The position numbers and the translations under genes are program-made. The notes beneath the pieces were generated by a model. The model did no database searches and was not told the origin of the DNA. It saw only the letters and a list, made by a program, of their open reading frames with translations. Shown one piece after another: positions 17,673 through 26,593 of a stretch of DNA of 49,358 nucleotides; within the stretch, counting starts at the first letter, position 1, and every line of letters begins with the position of its first letter. The stretch spans positions 1 to 49,358 of the forward strand of contig NZ_WIOK01000035.1 of the NCBI RefSeq assembly GCF_009467825.1, in the 5' to 3' direction. This DNA comes from Cyclobacterium xiamenense. Its GTDB lineage: Bacteria > Bacteroidota > Bacteroidia > Cytophagales > Cyclobacteriaceae.

Positions 17673-18615
17673 TCGGTTTGAGTTTATCCATTCCAAAAAA
17701 AGCACGCGCCCGTTCCCGGTCTTTTTCTAATTGCTCCTTTAATCCCTCTAAATTTCCGAATTTTTTTTCCGGTCTCAAAAATTCCAAAAAAGCTACTTCT
17801 AGATTTTCTCCATAAATCGTGCCCTCAAACCCCAGAATGTTTACCTCAATATTCTTCATCAGTCCCGAAACAGTAGGTCTTTTTCCGATATTGAGTATCC
17901 CACCGAGCTGTTTGGTTCCCAACCGGACCTGGACGATGTATGCACCATCCATGGGAATGAGCTTATCTGGCTCTGCCACACCAATGTTAGCAGTCGGAAA
18001 TCCGATGGTCCGGCCGATTTTGTCTCCCTCCACGACCGTTCCCTCCAGGGTATAGGCTCTGCCTAAAAACTCGTTTGCAGTGGCGATATCTCCGGCTTCC
18101 AGGGCCTTACGGATCTTCGTACTGCTGATGCCCACGTTGTCAATGTCCTCCCGCGGGATCTCTTCCAGTTCAAACTGGTACTGTTGTTGCCTTGCTTTCA
18201 AATGTGCAAAGCTGCCTTTTCGGTCTTTTCCGAATCGATGGTCGTACCCGATAACCAGTATGCGGGTTTGGATTTTCTCGACGAGTATAGAATGAATGAA
18301 GTCTTCCGAGGGCATTTCGGAAAATGCCCGGGTAAACGGGATACTTAACAGATGATCTATGCCAAACGAAGCAAGCAACCTGGCTTTCTCTTCAAATGTA
18401 TTCAATAAGCGTACACCGTGCTCTTCCGGAAACAAAATCATTCGGGGGTGCGGCCAGAAGGTGATCAAGACCGTTTCCCCCCCGGTATTCCGGGCAATTC
18501 GGCTAATCCGTTTGAGGATTTTTTGATGACCAAGGTGAACGCCGTCAAATGTACCGATAGTGACTACCGGTCGGTTTATTTGTGGGAAATCATCAAGAGA
18601 TCTATAAATTTTCAT
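17662..18615 (-). CDS. ribF: bifunctional riboflavin kinase / FAD synthetase
   Basis: A 317-residue cytoplasmic enzyme phosphorylates riboflavin to FMN and adenylylates FMN to FAD. The N-terminal nucleotidyltransferase domain shows TIGTFDGVHLGHQ (about 21-33) and VIGYDHRFGKDRKG. The ISSTKIRKAL linker follows, and the C-terminal flavokinase domain shows IGRTIGFPTANI and GGILNIGKRPTV. Length and domain order are standard. Its start overlaps the end of truB by 14 nt, and its end overlaps the scoA start, so it lies in the middle of a tightly packed operon. No FMN riboswitch precedes it. Confidence 0.96.
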   Translation of the reverse strand: MKIYRSLDDFPQINRPVVTIGTFDGVHLGHQKILKRISRIARNTGGETVLITFWPHPRMILFPEEHGVRLLNTFEEKARLLASFGIDHLLSIPFTRAFSEMPSEDFIHSILVEKIQTRILVIGYDHRFGKDRKGSFAHLKARQQQYQFELEEIPREDIDNVGISSTKIRKALEAGDIATANEFLGRAYTLEGTVVEGDKIGRTIGFPTANIGVAEPDKLIPMDGAYIVQVRLGTKQLGGILNIGKRPTVSGLMKNIEVNILGFEGTIYGENLEVAFLEFLRPEKKFGNLEGLKEQLEKDRERARAFFGMDKLKPNDK

Positions 18616-19303
18616 TTCGCTCTTTGTAGATTTTGTCGATCAAATCGCCCAATTCCCAGGCTTTTTCCAGCCGAAAATCGCCGATTGCCGTTCGCTTTAA
18701 TGCAGACAGATAGGCACCTACTTCCAACTTTTCGCCCATATCTCGGGCCAGACTTCGGATGTAGGTACCCTTGGAGCAGCGAATACGAAAATGAATTTCC
18801 GGCAGGGTAATCTGTTTGATTTCGAAACTCTTTACGGTAACCGGTCTGGCATCCAGGTGAACCGCGATCCCTTTTCTTGCCGATTCGTATACCCGCTTTC
18901 CGTCTTTTTTTATCGCCGAATGCGCGGGAGGAACCTGCAGGATATCTCCTGTCAGCGATTGAGCGGCCGCTAAAATGGCAGAATCGTCGAGGTACGACGG
19001 ATCCGCGATATCGCGTACTTCCTGCTCCAAATCATAGGAATCCGTGGTCTTCCCCAGGACCAGACTGCCTTCGTATTCTTTTTCCTGTGCCTGGTAGCGA
19101 TCGATATTTTTTGTTTCCCTGCCTGCACAGATAATCAGTAGTCCGGTAGCTAGCGGATCAAGGGTACCTGCATGTCCTACTTTCTTGACCTTGAGTGCAT
19201 TTCGAAGTTTTTTTACGACGTCAAAAGACGTCCATTGGTACGGCTTATTGACCAGAAATACCTCACCATATGCCTTTTCCTGAAGCCCCATCAAAATACC
19301 CAT
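18602..19303 (-). CDS. truB: tRNA pseudouridine(55) synthase
   Basis: A 233-residue enzyme makes pseudouridine 55 in the T-loop of tRNAs. Signatures are LVNKPYQWTSFDVV near residue 17 and VGHAGTLDPLATGLL, with the catalytic Asp in TLDP. CSKGTYIRSLARDMG follows. It is shorter than E. coli TruB because it lacks the full C-terminal PUA domain, as is common in Bacteroidota. Two starts are possible, 19303 and M5 at 19291. Either overlaps the uppP stop (13 nt or 1 nt). The overlap chain uppP-truB-ribF implies coupled translation. Confidence 0.95.
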   Translation of the reverse strand: MGILMGLQEKAYGEVFLVNKPYQWTSFDVVKKLRNALKVKKVGHAGTLDPLATGLLIICAGRETKNIDRYQAQEKEYEGSLVLGKTTDSYDLEQEVRDIADPSYLDDSAILAAAQSLTGDILQVPPAHSAIKKDGKRVYESARKGIAVHLDARPVTVKSFEIKQITLPEIHFRIRCSKGTYIRSLARDMGEKLEVGAYLSALKRTAIGDFRLEKAWELGDLIDKIYKERNENL

Positions 19304-20085
19304 CCGGAAAGAATGGCCAATAGGCCAACTATTGTGCAGTAAACAGAAAAGTACCGCAACTTACTCCTTCTGACCAATTGAATCATCCAGGTACAGGCAA
19401 CCAGTCCGGCAAAGAATGCAGCCAAAAAGGCAACTGCCATGGTACCAAATTGCTCGTTTTCATAGCTCAGGGCGCCATCCAGAATATCCTTACCAATTTT
19501 CCCCAAAATCAACGGGACCACCATCAAAAAAGAAAACCGGGCCGCCCTGTTTTTGTCGATGCCCAGCAAAACAGAGGTGGAAATGGTCGCTCCGGATCGG
19601 GAGATTCCCGGCAACATGGCAAAGGCTTGGGCCAGGCCAATAACGAAGGCATTCCCGTAGGAAACCGGTTTTCCGGTGTTGGTCGCCCGGTCGGCCAGAA
19701 AGAGAAGCAGTGCCGTAATCAGCAGCATAAAGCCCACAAAAACCACTTTTCCCCCAAAAAGCTGCTCTAATTCTTCCTCAAAAAACAACCCGATAATGAC
19801 TGCCGGAATCATGGACAGAATTATTTTCAATGAAAATTGACTTTCTTCGTTGTTTTTAAACTGAAAAAGTCCCTTGACGATGTCGTATACATCCTTTCGA
19901 AAGACCACGATTGTGCTCAAGGCCGTTGCAAAGTGAACCACTACCGTAAATAGTAAACTTTCCTCAGGTACGGAATTTCCGCCAAGAAGTGCCGAGGCGA
20001 TCTCCAAGTGGCCACTGGAGGAAACGGGTAAAAATTCGGTCAGCCCCTGAACGATACCCAGTATCACTGCTTCTAAGAATGTCAT
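19291..20085 (-). CDS. uppP: undecaprenyl-diphosphatase
   Basis: A 264-residue integral membrane BacA-type phosphatase dephosphorylates undecaprenyl pyrophosphate to recycle the lipid carrier for peptidoglycan and O-antigen, and gives bacitracin resistance. The catalytic region GLTEFLPVSSSGHLE (E17, S22-S24, H26) and the second motif PGISRSGATIS are intact. There are about eight membrane helices. Its ATG overlaps the DUF3098 stop in a TAATG junction. It sits with ftsX and truB in an envelope/housekeeping operon seen widely in Bacteroidota. Confidence 0.96.
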   Translation of the reverse strand: MTFLEAVILGIVQGLTEFLPVSSSGHLEIASALLGGNSVPEESLLFTVVVHFATALSTIVVFRKDVYDIVKGLFQFKNNEESQFSLKIILSMIPAVIIGLFFEEELEQLFGGKVVFVGFMLLITALLLFLADRATNTGKPVSYGNAFVIGLAQAFAMLPGISRSGATISTSVLLGIDKNRAARFSFLMVVPLILGKIGKDILDGALSYENEQFGTMAVAFLAAFFAGLVACTWMIQLVRRSKLRYFSVYCTIVGLLAILSGWVF

Positions 20086-20291
20086 TAACTCGTTTTTTTA
20101 TAAAATATGGCATAAAATTGAAAAAGAAACCCCAACAGTACCACGATCGGGCCGATTGTTAGTCCCATGATACCGAAACCATGCGGCTGTTGATCCAGCC
20201 CTATGATCACAAAGCCAATAACAATGACGGCAATGCCTGCCAACATCAACTGGTAATTTTTTTTAGTAAAGGGTAGTTTGCTATCTTTCAT
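20085..20291 (-). CDS. DUF3098 small membrane protein
   Basis: A 68-residue protein has two predicted membrane helices (about 14-31 and 40-63) separated by a DQQPHGFGIMGLTIGP turn, matching DUF3098. The family is found in Bacteroidota, nearly always between ftsX and uppP, as here. It begins 4 nt after ftsX ends and ends in a TAATG overlap with uppP. No function is known. Position suggests a link to cell division or lipid-carrier recycling, but that is inference. Confidence 0.88.
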   Translation of the reverse strand: MKDSKLPFTKKNYQLMLAGIAVIVIGFVIIGLDQQPHGFGIMGLTIGPIVVLLGFLFQFYAIFYKKTS

Positions 20292-20295
20292 AACG

Positions 20296-21186
20296 TCAGT
20301 ATAATTCGTCCAGGGACATGTTCAGGTACTTATTGATGGATCGGAAGGTACTCAACCAGGACATGCATGCACCCAGGAGGATCAAACTTCCGAATAAAAG
20401 GGCCAGCAATTCGATGTTGTACAATAATTGGAAGCCCTCAATGAAATTTTTTCCGTATTCCAGCAGTGAGAAAATGATCCCGGAGGCAATCAGCCCCGCC
20501 AGGGCGCCGTACAAAAAAGAGCGCCAGAGAAACGGACGCCGGATAAATCCTTTGGTAGCACCCACTAATTGCATGCTTCGGATAAGGAACCGTTGAGAAA
20601 ACAACGCCAGTTTGATCGTATTGCTAATTAATATCACCACCGTAACCAACAGTATCAAAATCAACGTACCCAAAACCAAGCTCACTTTTACCAGGTTTTC
20701 GTTTATTGCCGCTACCATATCTTGCATGTAGGTCACTTCAAATACGCCGGGCAATTGCTCTAATTCCTCCACGATGGAAGCGATCCCTTCTGAGGTCTGA
20801 AATTCTTCGTTAACGGAAAAAGTGAAGGAATCCCTCAGTGGGTTTTCGTCCAGAAATTGTGTGAAATCTTCGCCTACTTCCTCGATAAAAAGGCTGGCGG
20901 CTTCTTCTTTCGAGGTAAAATGCAAGACAGTCTCTGATTCTTTTTTTAGTACATAGGGTTTATCTTCCATTTGCCGGAGCAGTTGGTCTACATCCGATTT
21001 CTTTAGGTTTTTTGAAAGAAACACCTGTACCTCGATGTTTTCTCGGATCAGGCTCGTCAGCATTTTGGCCTGAATCAACACGACGCCAAAGATCCCGATC
21101 ATTAACAAGGAGAGCGTAATGCTAAAAAGCACACTTACAAATTTATAGCTCCCCAGTCGGGTCTTTTTCCGTTGTTTTCTGCTCAT
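20296..21186 (-). CDS. ftsX: cell-division permease-like protein FtsX
   Basis: A 296-residue protein with the FtsX topology: a basic N-terminus, a membrane helix at about 17-39, a large periplasmic loop (about 40-170), and three further helices in the C-terminal half around RSMQLVGATKGFIRRPF. With the ATPase FtsE it couples ATP hydrolysis to activation of cell-wall hydrolases at the septum. The ftsE gene is not adjacent, which is usual in Bacteroidota. It lies 42 nt downstream of pdeM and 4 nt upstream of the DUF3098 gene. Assignment is firm on topology and gene order. Confidence 0.92.
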   Translation of the reverse strand: MSRKQRKKTRLGSYKFVSVLFSITLSLLMIGIFGVVLIQAKMLTSLIRENIEVQVFLSKNLKKSDVDQLLRQMEDKPYVLKKESETVLHFTSKEEAASLFIEEVGEDFTQFLDENPLRDSFTFSVNEEFQTSEGIASIVEELEQLPGVFEVTYMQDMVAAINENLVKVSLVLGTLILILLVTVVILISNTIKLALFSQRFLIRSMQLVGATKGFIRRPFLWRSFLYGALAGLIASGIIFSLLEYGKNFIEGFQLLYNIELLALLFGSLILLGACMSWLSTFRSINKYLNMSLDELY

Positions 21187-21228
21187 TGGAGGTACGTATT
21201 CGAATCAAAATTAATCAGGGATATTAAC

Positions 21229-21912
21229 TTAACCAACCTTATTATTTAATTTGATTGGAATCACAGCATCTGAAGTAGTTACCAGGATACAAGAAGCTGT
21301 CTCCCGGGAAATTTTCATCAGGCCGGTAAACCGTCCAAAAGCCGGCAAGACCAGGCAATTATTCCGGTAAAAAAAGCAGGGCAAGGTGATGCGCTGTCGA
21401 CTTTTTCCCTGAATGACCACGCCGGGATGCAGGTGGCCGCATACATTGAGGAAGCCTTTTGGAACTCTTGCCAACGGCTCATGAGTCAGGAGCAATTTTC
21501 CCAGTGTCAACGTATCTTCGTGGATCCGAAAGCAGCTGTTGTCGTACATCCGTCTTGGCAAGATATCGTGGTTCCCTTTGACCAGGTGAAAAGAAACGGT
21601 ATCGTTAAACTCAACAAACTGTAACAATTGCTCCCAAGACAGATTGTGTTCGCTATGAAACAAATCGCCTAAAAATAGACACCGAAGCGGCTTGTAGGTA
21701 TCGATCAATTGCTGCAATTGCCTAAAGTCTTGGTCATGTACGGTTTCCGGAATCGGAATTCCGGATTTTCGGAAATGCCCTGCTTTTCCAAAATGGGTAT
21801 CCGCTACCAGCAGACTCTTTTCTTCTTCCAGCCAAAGGGCTTTCTCCTTGAGAAAAACCAGGTGCGTCTGCTGCCACTGCCAAACAAATTTTTCTTTTGT
21901 ATCGCTTGTCAA
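21229..21912 (-). CDS. pdeM: ligase-associated DNA damage response endonuclease PdeM
   Basis: A 227-residue metallophosphoesterase has all metal-binding motifs: VADTHFGKAGHF (D38, H40), LGDLFHSEH (D83), KGNHD (N114, H115), LTHEP (H144) and CGHLHPG (159-164). This set and the length match PdeM, usually encoded with an ATP-dependent DNA ligase, an Lhr-like helicase and an exonuclease. Those partners are absent here, and it instead sits at the head of the ftsX-uppP-truB operon. It probably cleaves or trims damaged DNA ends, though direct activity data for the family are limited. It is divergent from a putative beta-barrel gene, with a 223-nt gap. Confidence 0.88.
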   Translation of the reverse strand: MTSDTKEKFVWQWQQTHLVFLKEKALWLEEEKSLLVADTHFGKAGHFRKSGIPIPETVHDQDFRQLQQLIDTYKPLRCLFLGDLFHSEHNLSWEQLLQFVEFNDTVSFHLVKGNHDILPRRMYDNSCFRIHEDTLTLGKLLLTHEPLARVPKGFLNVCGHLHPGVVIQGKSRQRITLPCFFYRNNCLVLPAFGRFTGLMKISRETASCILVTTSDAVIPIKLNNKVG

Positions 21913-22135
21913 GAGAATGTCGAATTCAGACCCAAAGGTACGGGGAATACGAATGAAAGAAAACAGTACTGGCGAAACTTCCCCCCGTTTTGTTCTCTTT
22001 GATTCACGTCGGGTAGGGGCGGAGTCGGGAGATAGATGCCGATTTTGGAATAAAAATTGCCTGCTTTACCCAAACCGGACGGGGAAGCGGATCGGTTTTG
22101 GCTGCTTCATTTGTAACAAGTTATCCTCACAGCGC

Positions 22136-22741
22136 ATGAAACTCTTTGCTATTTCCTTCTTTTTTACGGTGCTAGGGTGCATTCCAAAGGCAATCTCCCA
22201 GGAACTTGAGCTTAGTGCAGGGCTCACATACAAACACCTCCTGGGCGCGCAGCGTCAGGTATTCGAGCCCCTTATGGGTATTGAATTGGCCGCAGCAAGG
22301 CAGGAGCAGTCCCCGTTTTCCGCCGATATGGTTGCCTGGGGAGCTACTGTAGGGGTCTTTCGTATGAATACGACAGGCGAAGGAACTGCCGGGCAATTTC
22401 AACAAATTGTGGAGACAACCGCCACATTCCGGTACGACCTGTACTACAGCGATGCACTTTCGTTTTTCTACGGGGCGGCCGCTGGTTTCGCGTTTACAAA
22501 CCTTCATGCGGATCAGCCAGTTTCTTCTTCGGAAAATACAAGCACACAAATCTATACCCGTGGCCTGCTCTCTCCCAATGCAGGAGTGAACATTGAATTT
22601 AGCCGTTCCCTGGCACTTTATTACAAGCTGCAATACGACCTGGGCAAGTACTTCGGATCTCAGCCGAATTGGGGAGACCCATCGTCCAAATGGAACCACC
22701 GTCTCGGGCAGTCCGCGGGCGTTCGGCTGCGGTTTTGGTAG
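22136..22741 (+). CDS. putative outer-membrane beta-barrel protein
   Basis: A 201-residue protein has a signal peptide (MKLFAISFFFTVLGCIPKAISQ) followed by alternating polar and aromatic strands (AGLTYKHLL, ATFRYDLYYSDALSFFYGAAAGFAF, FSRSLALYYKLQYDLGKYFG), and it ends in an aromatic residue (VRLRFW). This is the pattern of a small 8-strand outer-membrane porin-like barrel. I do not recognise a named family. The frame is open upstream to 21848, but the ATG at 22136 is the one that gives the signal peptide. It is convergent with the large dehydrogenase-cytochrome gene with a 7-nt gap. Confidence 0.75.
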   Translation: MKLFAISFFFTVLGCIPKAISQELELSAGLTYKHLLGAQRQVFEPLMGIELAAARQEQSPFSADMVAWGATVGVFRMNTTGEGTAGQFQQIVETTATFRYDLYYSDALSFFYGAAAGFAFTNLHADQPVSSSENTSTQIYTRGLLSPNAGVNIEFSRSLALYYKLQYDLGKYFGSQPNWGDPSSKWNHRLGQSAGVRLRFW

Positions 22742-22748
22742 CCCTCTC

Positions 22749-25700
22749 TTAGTCGATTTGTTTTTGGGTTTGCAGGTAGGCCATCAGGTTGATCACCTCT
22801 TCGTTAGAAAGCGGTTCGAACAAACCCGGAGGCATCAACGATACATCCGTGACTTCCTTGTTCTGAATCGCCGATTTATTGATCAGGACCGGGTCCTGCC
22901 CAGCCACCTTTACCCGAAGCTGTCGGGCGCTTTCCCCTACCACATTTCCGGTGTAGGTACGGCCGTCAACGGTGGTAATGACCACCAGGCGGTAAGCGTC
23001 CTGAATTTCCGCGCTGGGCTCCAGTACATTCAGAAGAATGTAATCCGGGTCCTGCCGATTGGAACCGGTAAGATCAGGTCCAATATCCGCTCCTTCCCCA
23101 AATAGCTTGTGGCAACTACCACATGACTGCGTAAACAGCCGTTTGCCTTCCAGTAGATTTGCGGTTGCCAGGGCTTCTTTCGTAAAAAGGTCTTTGTAGC
23201 GTTGGTAGGCGGCTTCGTCGCTGGGAACATGTTCTATCGGCCCCCATACTTCGACAAAGCCGCTGCCGATTACCCGGTGCAATTGCCGGGCCAGCGTAAC
23301 CGGGATTTCCTTCCTGGCGATGTTTCCCGCTTTAATTTCGTCCAACAGTTGGTTTCCATATAAAGAACGAGCGGACATGGTTTGCAGGATGGCTACCTTT
23401 TCTTCTGCCGAAGCTGTCGGATAGGCTTTTATAAGCGCAGATCCGAGGTCCGCTTTGGAAAAAGCAGCCACGGCCCGTATGGCCTCCAATCGAAGTGTCT
23501 TCTCTTTCAGCAGCGCAGGAAGGAGTGGGGTTAACTCCGTTTTTTGCTGCGCGGCAAGCATTTGGAGGGCGGTAAGTTTCTCTTGCTCTGAGGCAGAAGG
23601 GTTTTGCAGCATAGCCAATGCTTCCTGCGTAGCTGCCGCATCCCCAAATCGAGCGCTGACTTCAGCTACAAGAGCGCCGAGTTCTTCCGTCCCCTTCAGT
23701 TTTTCGGCAATTTCCTGCCAGCGCTGCGGAGGGGAAAGATCGGTTCTTCCCTCCATTCCCTCCACCATGCCGGACAGAAGATCGGTCCGGTTTTGTTTCG
23801 CCAACGCAATGCGCGCTACCAACGCATTGAGGTGATCGCCATCTACGGCCCTTCGCGCCATGAATCGCGTCAGTAAGGGTGATGCCGATTCCTCGGCCAT
23901 GGCCAAAAACCGGTTGGGGTTTTTATCGATCAGGTATTCCGTTCCAAACCAGATCATTTTGGGGATGTTGTGATCCTCTCGGTCTTCTGCTCTGCGCATC
24001 AGTGCGGCTGACAGGTCCCATTTCCAGTCTTCCGGAATGCGTTGCAGGGCTGCAGCCAGGTACAGGCGTACGGTCGCAGAAGGGTCCTCGTTGGCCAGTT
24101 GGGTAAAGCGATCCCTGGCGGCTTGGGGCGGATTCCGGTCCTCGCAAAGCAATTGGATACCCCAGGCCCGTACATAGGGATCCGGATCATCCAATAACGC
24201 CAGGCGTTCCTGCTCTCGCCATCCATCAACCTGATGCAAGGCCCAAAGCGCCTTTAGCCGGTAATTACTATTCTCCTGTTGGTGAAAAATCGCTTTCAGC
24301 CGGGAAATGGTGGTTTCCTCCAGTTTTTGCTGTACCGCGCGTTTGTGAAGGATTCCCCGTGCCCGTCTGGAATGCCAGTCACTTTTACTGGTTTGCAGGT
24401 GTACCAATGCGGAATCCGGCAAAGCATTGAGATCGCCGTACCGCCCTTCCCAGTCTTCTGCCTTTGATTGGTCGGGCATGATTCGGAAAATGCGACCGGT
24501 TTCACTGTTCAGCACTTCCTGTCCGCAGATATCGGCATCGTGCCAATCCAATACGTATACCCCACCTTCGGGACCGGTTTCCATGCTAAAACCCACCCAT
24601 TGGGCATTGTTTGCCAGTAAAAAATCGTCCGCATGCCTGCCGGTAAACCCGGATCCATTTGGAACGAGTTCGTCTGTGAGTACGGCATGTTCGTGGATAT
24701 TGGCCATAAATACCCTGCCCCATTCTTCTTCGGGGAAGGCATCGGACTGGTAGATTCGCGCGCCCCCATGTGCCGAACGATGGCTGTGATCGGTAATGGT
24801 TTTGATGTCTTCGTATACGTAGGGATTGAAGTGCTGCCCCCCTTGCCGGTGGTAAATCCCTCCTGGCACCACGTGCCAGAGGTGGGGAATTACACAGGCG
24901 GTCATGATCCATTGTCCCTTTGGATCGTAATCAATCCCCCAGGGATTGCTGAATCCATGGGCCACCACTTCAAAGTTCTGCTTGACCGGATGATAGCGCC
25001 AGACACCGCCATTGATGTCCACACCCTCGGCGTCCAGCAAATCCTCCGGAAAAGGATCCTTGTGGTAATACAGTTTCTTTTTTTCTTCTTCGGTTGGCTT
25101 CCGGATTTTAGAGGGAGTGGCGAAGCCCTGTAACCCATATAACCAGCCGTCGGGGCCCCAATGCAGGCTGTTTAAGGTTTCGTGCCGGTCGCGGATGCCC
25201 CAGCCGGTCAGCAAAACTTCGATGGCATCCGTATCCGCCCGGTCGTCCTGATCCCGGTCCGGGATAAATAACAAATTAGGTGGTGCGCCTACATAGACAC
25301 CGTCAAAACCGACCGCCAGTGCGGCAGGAAAAGCCAGTCCCTCCATGAATACTTTTTTCAAGTCTGCCTTTCCATCTCCATCTGTATCTTCCAAAATCAA
25401 TATCCGGCTGTCACCGGCCTCTGAGAAACCATGCCCCCGGGATTCGTAGTCCCGGTTTTCTGCCACCCATAGCCGGCCTTTGTCGTCCCAACAGAAAGCC
25501 ATGGGTTGGGTAATCATTGGCTCGGAAGCGAATACATTGACGCGATAGCCCTCTTTTACACGCATCTCTTCTACGGCTTCCTCGGGTGAAAGAAACCGGG
25601 CGTTTCTGCCCTCTTCCTGCGCAATTCGCCAAAGGGCCGTGGTATTGTACATGCCGGTATTTCCCACGTATTCTCCCCAGGCTTCTGTCAATGCCAGGTC

Positions 25701-26573
25701 CTCAAATTTGTCGGTATAAAACAGCAGCCGGTGCTTTAGGACCAGCGTCTCCCCGGCCGGAAGGCTCCAGTCTGCATCCCGGGTGTAAGCAGGACCTACG
25801 CCAAATTGTCCATCTACGCGCCATTTTTGAGGGTATCCCTTGTTGTCCGGGTGATCAAATAGCGCCACGTTTGCCCGGTCGTCACGTCCTTTTACCTGCA
25901 TGCCAATATTAAGCCACATGGAAGGTTGACCCTCAGCCAGCTCGTTTTTTTGCCGGGCGGTGTTGACAACCTCGGCATCCATCCCTTCCTGCCAGGGCAT
26001 TCGAAGAAACAGGCCTCCGTAGTCGTATTTCCCAATCGTGAGCGATTCCTCCGCGTGTCCCTGCCATTCCAAGTCCAAAAAATACCGCTCGTTTTCCACC
26101 TGAAAGGACCAGGTTTGCGTTTCCGTTAGGACCACGTTTCCCAGGCTGTCGAGCATCTCGTACACCGTCTGCCATTTCACCTGTTCTCCTTCTTCCTGGA
26201 GTACATTTGCTGCGACTTTTCGCCAGTGGCTGGCTTCCGGGTGGTGAAAGAAATCCCGCTCGTTTACCCGCGTAAACCCCCAATACAGCCCCGTTTGGTG
26301 CTTGTGGTGTCCGGGGCTGTATTCGGTTACTATCCCGTTGCCATCCGGAGAAAGAATTGGATGGATGTAGGGTCGAAACCCCTCCTGCGCTTCCTGTACC
26401 AGCAATGGGGTATCCGGCAGGTTTTTTCGCACTACCCGGAGTTGCCCGTTGGCGTCATCCCGAATGATGGTGAGTATCACAGGGCCTTCCGAAAGGCGTT
26501 GGTTTTCAACACCCTGCCCTCCTCCGCAGCCGTACAAGGCCAGCAGGAAACTAAGGATCAGCAGCTTTTGCAT
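22749..26573 (-). CDS. lipoprotein fusion: PmoA-like (DUF6807) + PVC-type dehydrogenase propeller + HEAT repeats + cytochrome c
   Basis: A 1274-residue exported protein. A lipobox-like end of the signal peptide gives C16. Residues about 30-320 resemble DUF6807/PmoA-like proteins (PYIHPILSPDGNGIVTEYSPGHHKHQTGLYWG). About 335-700 form a sugar-dehydrogenase-like propeller of the PVC-type membrane-bound family (MAFCWDDKGRLWVAENRDY; LNSLHWGPDGWLYG). About 735-1095 are helical HEAT-like repeats. About 1138-1274 form a c-type cytochrome with one heme site CGSCH (C1151, C1154, H1155) and a likely Met ligand M1247 in SLMPPGL. The propeller-HEAT-cytochrome order is common in Planctomycetota and Bacteroidota; the N-terminal PmoA-like domain is the added part. 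It lies 20 nt after the sulfatase gene, in one unit. Substrate is unknown, and oxidation of a sugar or polyol is plausible. Confidence 0.87.
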   Translation of the reverse strand: MQKLLILSFLLALYGCGGGQGVENQRLSEGPVILTIIRDDANGQLRVVRKNLPDTPLLVQEAQEGFRPYIHPILSPDGNGIVTEYSPGHHKHQTGLYWGFTRVNERDFFHHPEASHWRKVAANVLQEEGEQVKWQTVYEMLDSLGNVVLTETQTWSFQVENERYFLDLEWQGHAEESLTIGKYDYGGLFLRMPWQEGMDAEVVNTARQKNELAEGQPSMWLNIGMQVKGRDDRANVALFDHPDNKGYPQKWRVDGQFGVGPAYTRDADWSLPAGETLVLKHRLLFYTDKFEDLALTEAWGEYVGNTGMYNTTALWRIAQEEGRNARFLSPEEAVEEMRVKEGYRVNVFASEPMITQPMAFCWDDKGRLWVAENRDYESRGHGFSEAGDSRILILEDTDGDGKADLKKVFMEGLAFPAALAVGFDGVYVGAPPNLLFIPDRDQDDRADTDAIEVLLTGWGIRDRHETLNSLHWGPDGWLYGLQGFATPSKIRKPTEEEKKKLYYHKDPFPEDLLDAEGVDINGGVWRYHPVKQNFEVVAHGFSNPWGIDYDPKGQWIMTACVIPHLWHVVPGGIYHRQGGQHFNPYVYEDIKTITDHSHRSAHGGARIYQSDAFPEEEWGRVFMANIHEHAVLTDELVPNGSGFTGRHADDFLLANNAQWVGFSMETGPEGGVYVLDWHDADICGQEVLNSETGRIFRIMPDQSKAEDWEGRYGDLNALPDSALVHLQTSKSDWHSRRARGILHKRAVQQKLEETTISRLKAIFHQQENSNYRLKALWALHQVDGWREQERLALLDDPDPYVRAWGIQLLCEDRNPPQAARDRFTQLANEDPSATVRLYLAAALQRIPEDWKWDLSAALMRRAEDREDHNIPKMIWFGTEYLIDKNPNRFLAMAEESASPLLTRFMARRAVDGDHLNALVARIALAKQNRTDLLSGMVEGMEGRTDLSPPQRWQEIAEKLKGTEELGALVAEVSARFGDAAATQEALAMLQNPSASEQEKLTALQMLAAQQKTELTPLLPALLKEKTLRLEAIRAVAAFSKADLGSALIKAYPTASAEEKVAILQTMSARSLYGNQLLDEIKAGNIARKEIPVTLARQLHRVIGSGFVEVWGPIEHVPSDEAAYQRYKDLFTKEALATANLLEGKRLFTQSCGSCHKLFGEGADIGPDLTGSNRQDPDYILLNVLEPSAEIQDAYRLVVITTVDGRTYTGNVVGESARQLRVKVAGQDPVLINKSAIQNKEVTDVSLMPPGLFEPLSNEEVINLMAYLQTQKQID

Positions 26574-26593
26574 GGGAAAATAATTGGGAAAGG

